From Lasiosphaeris hirsuta (taxonomy: Eukaryota; Ascomycota; Sordariomycetes; Sordariales; Lasiosphaeriaceae), in assembly GCA_030549175.1 (NCBI GenBank), contig JAUKUA010000003.1, forward strand, positions 5,022,001-5,086,000: 64,000 bases of DNA, written 5' to 3'. Below are positions 56,443 to 64,000 of the stretch, piece by piece. Both the position numbers and the translations under genes were made by a program. The notes under the pieces are model-generated. The model ran no database searches. It worked only from the letters and a program-made list of their open reading frames with translations, and was not told where the DNA came from. Each line of letters starts with the position of its first letter. Position 1 is the stretch's first letter.

Positions 56443-56721
56443 ATGGCCTGCTATCCCAGTTTCCTAAGGAGAGTACTGGTTATCGCTGGCATCGGTTGCC
56501 TGCTAGGCCAAGTGTCCCTAGCACAGCGCCCCGCCTTCGTTGCAAGGAGGCAAGTAAACAAGCCATATGGGCCTACCGTAGGCTTAGTCCCGCGTGATGC
56601 GAGATTTGGAATACCACACACCATCACCTCTCAGGCTTACCATATTGTCTCTCAGACCTCAACTACGATGAACATTGATCAGTCTTATCCTGAAACTAAG
56701 GGATTCAATTTGGTACAATAG
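56443..56721 (+). CDS. Possible small secreted protein (weak)
   Basis: A 92-codon ATG-to-stop frame. Its start looks like a signal peptide: basic/polar MACYPSFLRR, hydrophobic VLVIAGIGCLLGQVSL, and a plausible cleavage after SLAQ. The remaining 64 residues contain an ARRQ dibasic site and no cysteines. I recognise no family. It lies in a region otherwise without genes, and its length could arise by chance. Confidence 0.2.
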   Translation: MACYPSFLRRVLVIAGIGCLLGQVSLAQRPAFVARRQVNKPYGPTVGLVPRDARFGIPHTITSQAYHIVSQTSTTMNIDQSYPETKGFNLVQ

Positions 56722-56972
56722 AATTAATACATCTAGATTGTAATCTTATTAAATGGATTTTGCTCTATGGCCTGGGAACCGGGCTCGTATAAGTACGATA
56801 TTGTGATGCATGAAGGTGACAAACTCTCGAGGTAGCCTCTGATTTTTTCTAGCAAAATAAAGTCACTGAAATAAGACACGCCAAGTACACCCAGTTCAGA
56901 GATTACATTGCCTTCATTGTGATTCGCTCGTTGTCTACAGTGGAGAAAGTCCTCAAGTTTCACCGCGTCTTT

Positions 56973-56980
56973 TATAAAAG
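56973..56980 (+). promoter_or_regulatory. TATA box upstream of the aconitase gene
   Basis: Canonical TATAAAAG, 342 bp upstream of the start codon at 57315 and downstream of the small ORF at 56443-56721. Confidence 0.4.
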
Positions 56981-57314
56981 AGCGAAGGAAGGGCCTGCAA
57001 AGTTGCCTTGATAATTTAGACTTGGGTATTACATACTGCGCGCCTCATACTACCCTACTATGGAAAGGTAACATATTTTGGAAAGAAAATGCCGTAGACT
57101 TGAGGTTTCAAGCACTGTGCGAAGTCACTATCTCCCAACTGTGCGCTATAGCTTAAACCTAGCTCCCCAGATTCCTTAGCGGGTCCGTGAATCGGAGGCG
57201 TTAGGGGTCTTGGCCCGCGGCTTGGGGCCTCTGATGCAATGGTGCAACCAAATATTTTTTTCCCTCTTCGCAACTCCCCGCCGGCTTCCACACCGTCGGC
57301 TCCCATAGGTCACC

Positions 57315-59778
57315 ATGAGGTCAATTGATCTTGCCAGCAGGTCCGGGATAGCCCTGAAGGTATGCGGCATATGGCTATTTACATAATGTCCGGTAACTGA
57401 CGGCTGGTCTCTAGAGGGCTTTCCCCGCGCGGCAGATCCGCCATCTCGCCCGCATCCGACCCTACTCCAGTGCGCCTTCTCTGCCCAAGACATATGGGGA
57501 CCTGTACAACAAGTACAAGGAGGTCCGCCACGTCCTGGGTGCCCAGCGCCTGACACTCTCGGAGAAGATACTCTACAGCCATCTCAACAACGTCGAGGAG
57601 TCACTCCTGACCAACACCAACAATGGCCGCGATGTCAGGGGCAAGGCCAACCTCAAGCTCAACCCGGACCGTGTGAACATGCAGGACGCCTCGGCCCAGA
57701 TGGCGCTCCTGCAGTTCATGACGTGCAACCTGCCCCGGACCGCCATCCCCGCCAGCATCCACTGCGACCACTTGATCGTCGGTGAGCACGGCGCCGCAGA
57801 CGACCTGACGGCCGGCATCAAGACGAACAGGGAGGTCTTTGACTTTCTCGAGTCGGCGGCGAAGAAATACGGCATTGACTTCTGGCCTCCTGGCGCCGGC
57901 ATCATCCACCAGACCGTGCTGGAGAACTATGCCCTACCCGGCCTGATGATGCTGGGAACCGACAGCCACTCGCCCAATGCCGGCGGTTTGTGCACCATAA
58001 CCATTGGTGTTGGCGGCGCTGATGCTGTCGAGGCCCTCGTTGGCGCCCCTTGGGAGCTGAAGGCGCCCAAGATCCTTGGCGTCCGCCTCACTGGCAAGCT
58101 CGGCGGCTGGGTGTCTCCCAAGGACATCATCCTCCACCTGGCCGGTCTCCTCACCGTGCGGGGCGGTACCGGTTACATTGTCGAGTACTTCGGACCAGGC
58201 GTAGACACCCTCAGTCTGACTGGAATGGCGACCGTGACCAACATGGGAGCCGAGATCGGAGCAACCACTTCCATCTTCCCCTTCACCGCCGCGTCGAACC
58301 GATACCTGCAATCGACCCGCAGAGAGCAGGCCGCCAAGGACGCTGAGTTGTTCCAAAACTTCCCAGGCCCAGGTGCCAACGAGGATTCATTCTTCAAGTT
58401 CAAGGCCGACGAGGGTGCGCAGTATGACGAGCTGATCGAGATCAACTTGTCCGAGCTGGAGCCCCACATCAACGGCCCTTTTACCCCAGATCTCTCGACG
58501 CCTCTCTCCAAATTCAAGGATACTGTTAAGGAGGAGAACTGGCCGGAGAAGCTGTCTGCGGGCCTCATCGGTAGTTGCACCAACAGCTCATACGAGGACA
58601 TGACGCGCGTCGAGAGCATGTTGAAGGCGGCCGAGAGAGCCGGACTGAAGCCCGCTGCTGATTTTTACATCACGCCTGGAAGCGAGCAGATTCGCGCCAC
58701 CCTTGCGAGAGATGGCACTCTAGAGACTTTCGCCGAGGCAGGCGGAATTGTGCTCTCCAATGCATGCGGGCCGTGCATCGGACAGTGGAAGCGCCACGAC
58801 GGTGTGGAAAAGGGCACGCCGAATGCCATCCTCACCTCGTACAACCGTAACTTCCGCGGCCGCAATGATGGTAACCCTGACACTATGAACTTCTTGGCCT
58901 CCCCCGAGATCGTGACGGCCATGGCCTTCGCCGGGTCGACCACCTTCAACCCCATGACCGACAGCCTCACCACCCCGGACGGCAAGAAATTCCGCTTTCC
59001 CGCCCCCCACGGGCTTGAGGGACCCAAGACGCCGTTTGATATTGGCAAGAAGGACCTCGAAGTCCTCTCGCAAGATCCTGACCCGAGCTCCTCGGTCGCC
59101 ATCTCGCCCACGTCGGAGCGCCTCGCCCTGCTCGAGCCCTTTGACGCCTTTCCTTCGTCAGACCTGAGCGGCCTGCGGGTGCTTGTCAAGATTACAGGCA
59201 AGTGCACGACTGACACCATCTCGGCTGCCGGACCGTGGCTCAAGTACAAGGGTCATCTGCCCAACATCGCGGCCAACACGCTCAACACAGCTGTCAACGC
59301 CGAGACTGGCGAGGTGAACGCGGCCTACGACCTGGACGGCTCCAAGCACACCATCCCCGAGCTGGCACGCAAGTGGAAGGAGGCTGGTCAGCCATGGCTC
59401 GTCGTGGCCGAGCACAACTACGGTGAGGGCTCCGCGCGCGAACACGCCGCGCTGCAGCCGAGGTATCTCGGGGCCCGCATCATTGTGTGCAAGAGCTTCG
59501 CGCGCATCCACGAGACCAACCTGAAGAAGCAGGGCGTTGTGCCGCTCACATTCGCAGAGGAGGAGGACTATGACAAGATTGCTGCCGGTGATGAGGTTGC
59601 GACGGTTGGGTTGTATGAGATGCTCCAGAATGCTGGGCAGGGCGAGGTTAGCTTGAAGGTGACGAAGAAGGGGACGGGTGAGCAGTTTTTGATCCCTACG
59701 AAGCATGCTGTCAGCAGAGACCATGCTGGATTCATCCTCGCGGGAAGCGCGTTAAATTCGTTGGTCAAGGGCATTTAG
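57315..59778 (+). CDS. aco2: Mitochondrial aconitase paralogue (Aco2/AcoB-like)
   Basis: 4Fe-4S hydro-lyase. Exons 57315-57359 and 57415-59778 (55-nt intron, GTATGC donor, CTCTAG acceptor) give 802 residues. The Arg-rich N-terminus (RAFPARQIRHLARIRPYSS) is a typical mitochondrial presequence, split by the intron. The three cluster cysteines are C403 (GSCTNSSYEDM), C466 and C469 (NACGPCIGQW), with the same spacing as in mammalian aconitase. MLGTDSHSPNAGGL and NYGEGSAREHAALQPRYLGA form the active site. The sequence at CNLPRTAIPASIHCDHLIVG and GVGGADAVEALVGAPWELKA differs from the main TCA-cycle aconitase and resembles the fungal second aconitase. Yeast Aco2 is linked to homocitrate dehydration in lysine synthesis. 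Paralogue assignment is from remembered family differences and is less certain than the enzyme class. Confidence 0.9.
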
Positions 59779-61748
59779 AAGAGACAGAGAAGCGGATAGT
59801 TTGGATGTTGTATATATACCATGTAAATACGGAATGCAAAAGCGGGGATCTTGTTTCTTGTCATTGACCTCTTCTTGTAAGGGTTCATTGGTTTCGAGGT
59901 GAAGGTGTCCGAGGAGTATCTATTTATATTTATGTACCAGGGGTCCAAGCTGAGCGCCTTGGGGCATGCGGGATTGATGTTGTCGCGGGTGGTAGTTGGA
60001 GCCAAGAAATTGACAAAACCGCCCCTCGTTCGCCACTAAAGACTTCAACGCAGCCCCTGGACTACATTCGCTATAAATTTCCCTAGACCCCTCCTTCCCG
60101 CTTGATGGCTTTCGCCACTTTGGGCTTTTCTTTTAGGGGTTGATTTTACAATTTCGATTCTTTTTGGCCACCCACGGGAGCCGACATGTTCTGGCGCGAG
60201 GGATTTTGCAAGTCCCATGGGTGCTTGCATACCAGGGTTCCGCAGTCGTAGTAGGTATGTGCATACCGTGGCCTAATTCGACTTTAATGGCACGACGGGT
60301 TTTAGGATTGGGCGGGTGGTTTGTGACCCTTTCCGTGGTCTGTCGTGAACCCTGTCTGCTACTATGCTAGTCCCTGGTAGTACGACGAGGCTGTGTCTGT
60401 TGGTCGCGACATTTTTGGTGGGCGTTATTTCTATCCTCTGCTTGGATGTGGGATTTGGGATGATGGTTTTGGTGTCTTTGATCGAGTAACACCGCACACA
60501 GCCTACTATTTGGCTCCTTTTTGTCATTGTTTCAAGTGTCAAGTTTGCAATTTACATCCCCTGCTACCACTCCCATATTTGACTCCCATATTTGACTTGG
60601 GGCTCATTGTTAAATAGCCGAGCCGTACTATTGCATTTTGTTTACATTCAACAAGTCCAATCCTCAGCATCATTCTCGCTCCCAATACTCGATCTCGATC
60701 TCACCTTCGCTGGTATAGACATGCCAAGTTTCAAATACACCATACGATACATGCTCCCACCGACCTACATACAAACGATACACCAATTTAATTAGATAGG
60801 CCCTATCTCGGCCACTGTTCCGGCTAGTGTTTGGAGCCTTGCGAAGAGTGACGCATTCAAGTTCTCTCTGTGTTTGAAAGACTGCAAAAAAAATACAGGC
60901 CAGCTTGCAGCCTTTCAATCACAAGGCTGCTGCCACCTCACTCAAACCAACCTCTCACTCACAAGCCCTCTTCACCACGATGTACGAAGCTAGTTAGTCA
61001 TTCATAGGCTGACTGGAACAAGGATGGGCTGTTTTTTTTTTTATTTTTATTTTAAAACGGCGCAGCTTCTGTGAAAATGTATTTGATGACTATTGCCACC
61101 GTAAAACGCCTTGATTGTTGATATCTTGAGGGGAATCTTATTACTTTGAATCACAAAAATACACAGAACTTGCACGTAGACGAGGGAGCAATACAGACAT
61201 TCGTGAAGTGTGAGCACACAAATCTACCAACCTTGCCCAACGTCCAGTCCTTGTGACAAATACAACCCACCGTTACACTGAAATAGCCTCTACGCTTATA
61301 ACCCACGCCTCACCAGCCTTGCTCTCTCTCTCGCTTGAATCGGCCACCTTTTACACACAAGCTGCTGCCATCTTTGACAGCACTGCCTCACAAACCCGTG
61401 GCTTATACACACGTCAACCCCACATAATACTAGACCCTTGCTAGTGGAAATAGAGACTACAAATACAATCAAGAGGATACTGAATGATGAGCGAGCAGCA
61501 GCCAGCAGCGCGCGTCAGATATAAAGACGATTAATCCACCCAAACGAAACTAAAGTGCCCCGCCCACCATCATCAAGCCCGCTGCCTGCCAGCATTTTCC
61601 TACTAATGCCAAACGCTAACAAAATGCAACAAGAATGTGCCTCTCCAACCTTTGCTCTCCACACGAAAACGGGCCACTGCTGCCCATCCGTCCGAGATTG
61701 TATACATCGGCGGCATGCCACCTCTCGCCGCAAGTTGCGGCGGGGAAA
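59779..61748. other. Convergent intergenic region
   Basis: 2 kb between the aconitase stop and the stop of the last gene on the opposite strand. It is AT-richer and contains a T/A-rich tract at about 61029-61055. I see no gene. Confidence 0.5.
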
Positions 61749-63641
61749 TTACCCCTTGCTCCCGTTGCTATGCCCATTGGACACCGTCCTCTTTCCTAGG
61801 CCGGGCTTTCTCCTACCTGCCGTCGTTGCGATCAGCGCTGGGGGGCCACTGGCCACAGACCCATTAACCTGGCCCTCCTCGTCTGGTATCTCTCCCAACA
61901 CTTCCAGACACTTCACCCAGGCCGGGTTCTCCTGAATTTTGAGGGGCAGCACATCCTTGGACGTCACCGTCTCCCCCCTGAGCCGCTGCTGCCGCAGCCG
62001 CGCCGCCGCCTTGCCAAAGTTGGCTTTCCTCCCCCCGCGTGCCTTGATCTCTCCGGCTTTTGCAGCGTGCCACTCAGCCGAGTGCGGTTGCATCCAATGC
62101 ACGCGCGGGTCTATGTCGGCAAAGTAGGGTTCGTCTGGCGGGACTTCGCTCGGCCTTCTCTCCTGGGGAGTCGTGGTCGGCTCTGCTGGGAGAAAGACTT
62201 GTACTTGTGGCGGGGGTGTTGCAGCGCCTTCTTGGCTGTAAATCAGAGCGTCGAAGAAAGATTCATCCATTTGTTTTCGGGTGCCCGACGTCCGTTGCTC
62301 CTGACGGAATTCAAAGGCCGAGGTATAGATTGGATCGAGTTGTCGCGCCCCGTTTTGTTCTGCCCGATTTGCAGGCAGGGGCAGAGGCTTCAGCTTTGGG
62401 AACGGGATCCCGTTTGTCCGCCTTTCCTCATAGAAGCTCTGGGAGGACCCTAGTTTCCTTGCAGCTTGATCTAACACCCGTTCTATGTCCTCCTGTGTTC
62501 GCACCAACAGGTCTGCAGTGGTGCACCGTTCTGCTGTCGATTTTCTGTCGTGATCGCGATGGTCACGCCCGCCTGCCAGGGTTGCTGCCCTGGACGAGTG
62601 AGTCGCTACCGGAGCGGTCGACTCTTGAATCGCTGAAGAGTTGCCGGGTTGATTTTTTCGCATCCAAAACGATTGCAACTCTTTGTTGAAAGTCAGGGAG
62701 TCTTCATCGCTCTTTTGGGACCCGCTGGCTTCAGCTCCGTTCACGGGGGGCCCTTTGGCTTCCGGAGGCCTTTCCACTGGCGGGGGGTCCCCCTCTGGGC
62801 TCTCTATAAATGTAAAGCTCCGGATAGCAGGTGCCATTTTCCTCACAGGCTGCTTGGATACACTTAGTTTAGCAGTATTTAGTTTTCTTGCTTTGCTTGG
62901 TTTAACCCCGTTTACAGCCTCAGCCTCGTATTGCTTCCCTGGCGGCTGGGCATGCAAGGAGGAGGTATTCCGTATGGTTTGTGCATCGGGGCCTTTGGCT
63001 GGTTTGCTGCCTGGCGCAGGGTATGATTTGGTCCGACTAGGCACCTCGGGCCCGTTTGGCTGGGTCTCGGGAGAAACCCACGAGGAGGGCGAGAGGCGTG
63101 GCCGCTTCCTGGTAGGCTCCCCATCCTGCGAATGGCGGTTTGGGACTGCGGATGCTGACAAGTCTGCATCGCCATTAGTCGGCTTCGGCGACGCCCGTGA
63201 CACGGTTGAGTGCTCTCCGAGAGTAGGCATCGGCTGTTTGGAAGTGTGCTGGGCAGGGGCAAAGGGAGTTTGCCCGGCTGTCTTACGTCTGAGAATTTGT
63301 GGTCGTCCGCCCACATCAGCTTCAGCTAGGAGCTTATTTTTGTTGATTGTGGCATGAGGCTGATGGCCGGTGCCCAAAGCGGCGGGCCGGCCTTGGCCTG
63401 GCTGAGGTCCCGATGGCGGTGCGCTGGCCGAGTTAGACGTGCGGGTGGAGCCCGAATCAGTGATACTGTCTATGTTTGCCAGGTGTGCAGAGCACATGAT
63501 TTCGCTCCTCCTACACCACTCCTGGCATCTCGGGGCCGAGCACCGAAGCTGGTCGTGGTTGTGAGGATTATCTTCGGGATCGTGGTAGCGGGCCACGCCT
63601 GAAGAAGAGGCCATGGCGGACGAGTGTGTAGACCGCGACAT
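61749..63641 (-). CDS. Hypothetical protein with conserved-looking C-terminus
   Basis: I do not recognise a named family. From ATG 63641 the frame gives 630 residues without introns. The N-terminus has a Cys cluster (LRCSAPRCQEWCRRSEIMCS) that could bind zinc. A long Pro/Ser/Lys-rich middle with nuclear-signal-like TRKRPRLSPSS follows. The C-terminal third looks most constrained: TFNKELQSFWMRKNQPGN, YFADIDPRVHWMQPHSAEWH and EIKARGGRKANFGKAAARLR, then ENPAWVKCLEVLGE. The frame stays open upstream to 63872 without an ATG and contains another Cys pair (KWTCQTCLTKAKRERHN), so an upstream exon may add to the N-terminus. A nuclear role is inferred from the basic motifs only. Confidence 0.75.
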   Translation of the reverse strand: MSRSTHSSAMASSSGVARYHDPEDNPHNHDQLRCSAPRCQEWCRRSEIMCSAHLANIDSITDSGSTRTSNSASAPPSGPQPGQGRPAALGTGHQPHATINKNKLLAEADVGGRPQILRRKTAGQTPFAPAQHTSKQPMPTLGEHSTVSRASPKPTNGDADLSASAVPNRHSQDGEPTRKRPRLSPSSWVSPETQPNGPEVPSRTKSYPAPGSKPAKGPDAQTIRNTSSLHAQPPGKQYEAEAVNGVKPSKARKLNTAKLSVSKQPVRKMAPAIRSFTFIESPEGDPPPVERPPEAKGPPVNGAEASGSQKSDEDSLTFNKELQSFWMRKNQPGNSSAIQESTAPVATHSSRAATLAGGRDHRDHDRKSTAERCTTADLLVRTQEDIERVLDQAARKLGSSQSFYEERRTNGIPFPKLKPLPLPANRAEQNGARQLDPIYTSAFEFRQEQRTSGTRKQMDESFFDALIYSQEGAATPPPQVQVFLPAEPTTTPQERRPSEVPPDEPYFADIDPRVHWMQPHSAEWHAAKAGEIKARGGRKANFGKAAARLRQQRLRGETVTSKDVLPLKIQENPAWVKCLEVLGEIPDEEGQVNGSVASGPPALIATTAGRRKPGLGKRTVSNGHSNGSKG

Positions 63642-64000
63642 GGAGGAACTCGAAGTTCGGAACGTGGCGTGGAGCGGCAGCGACAAGCTGTCATTGTGGC
63701 GCTCCCGCTTGGCCTTGGTAAGACAGGTCTGGCAGGTCCACTTCCTGCGGCTGGTGAGTATGTGTAGTATGTGTGCAGTTTCAGAGAGACATTTTCCGCG
63801 GGCGGAGAGGGAGGGAAGTAGCGGACCGAGTTGAAATAGTAAAGTGTAAAGTATATGAAAAGAACAAAGCACGGCACGGGATAAACGTGCCAGTACGGGC
63901 AGTGGGAAGCGTGGGAGCTAAAAAGGCAAGGCAACAATTGGCTACGAGTGGGGATGTGGGCTGCTAATATCGCGTATTGCGGTATTGCAGTATTGCGGGT
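63642..64000. other. Right edge, upstream of the last gene
   Basis: 359 bp that should hold the leader and promoter of the minus-strand gene. The part to 63872 is in frame with it. The very end carries repeated GCGGTATTGCAG-like units near 63975-63998. Confidence 0.4.

Larger units (their letters stand above)
55566..57314. other. Intergenic region with the aconitase promoter
   Basis: 1.75 kb between RAD52 and the aconitase gene. Apart from a weak small ORF at 56443-56721 and a TATAAAAG box at 56973-56980, I see nothing supportable. Confidence 0.45.

Noticed and set aside
56415..56450. tRNA T-arm-like GGTTCAATCCCC on the minus strand
   Set aside because: The flanking bases do not form the T stem, and no acceptor or anticodon arms could be found.
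1..64000. CRISPR arrays, insertion sequences, rRNA or integrated virus
   Set aside because: No spaced direct repeats, transposase-like or reverse-transcriptase-like frames, or rRNA-like sequence were recognised; the window looks like ordinary fungal nuclear DNA.

Overview
The window is nuclear DNA from a filamentous ascomycete, most likely a Sordariomycete. I infer this from many short spliceosomal introns (about 50-200 nt, GTATGT/GTAAGT-type donors, CTAAC/CTGAC branch points), the gene set (UPF1, IMP4, an SSO-type syntaxin, TOM70, STS1/Cut8, RAD52, a fungal NBR1) and the remains of a HET-domain gene. I cannot name the species. Twenty gene models are supported, plus one pseudogene and one weak small ORF. 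Each spliced model given in full was checked by hand for reading phase across its junctions. I found no tRNA, rRNA, transposon or CRISPR array.

Layout. 1-6.6 kb: a low-complexity gene running off the left edge (-), a branched-chain aminotransferase (+) and an alpha/beta hydrolase (+). 7-12 kb, the most degenerate part: a coiled-coil gene with an in-frame stop (-), a broken HET-domain gene (-) and a seven-segment membrane protein (+). 12-20.4 kb: a peroxiredoxin-like protein (-), the NMD helicase UPF1 (-) and, head to head with it, the U3 snoRNP protein IMP4 (+). 22-26.7 kb: a plasma-membrane syntaxin (+) convergent with TOM70 (-). 27.5-31.7 kb: an aminodeoxychorismate-lyase-like enzyme (+) and an aspartic protease with no visible signal peptide (+). 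35-48 kb: a Btz/SELOR-domain protein, a CofD/YvcK-like protein and the autophagy receptor NBR1 (all +), separated by 2.5-3.5 kb of non-coding DNA. 48.6-64 kb: NOP13-like (-), STS1/Cut8 (+), RAD52 (+), a mitochondrial aconitase paralogue (+) and a hypothetical Cys-containing protein (-).

Neighbours do not form a biosynthetic cluster. They are mostly housekeeping genes for RNA surveillance, ribosome assembly, secretion, mitochondrial import, autophagy, the proteasome and DNA repair. I see no new defence or mobile system. The notable signals lie in gene structure: two introns best explained by GC-AG boundaries, initial coding exons of only 6 and 8 nt, an 18-nt internal exon, a 63-nt stop-free intron and a CAGCAG acceptor. 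Added to these are a decayed incompatibility-type gene and a phased A-tract element in a promoter region.
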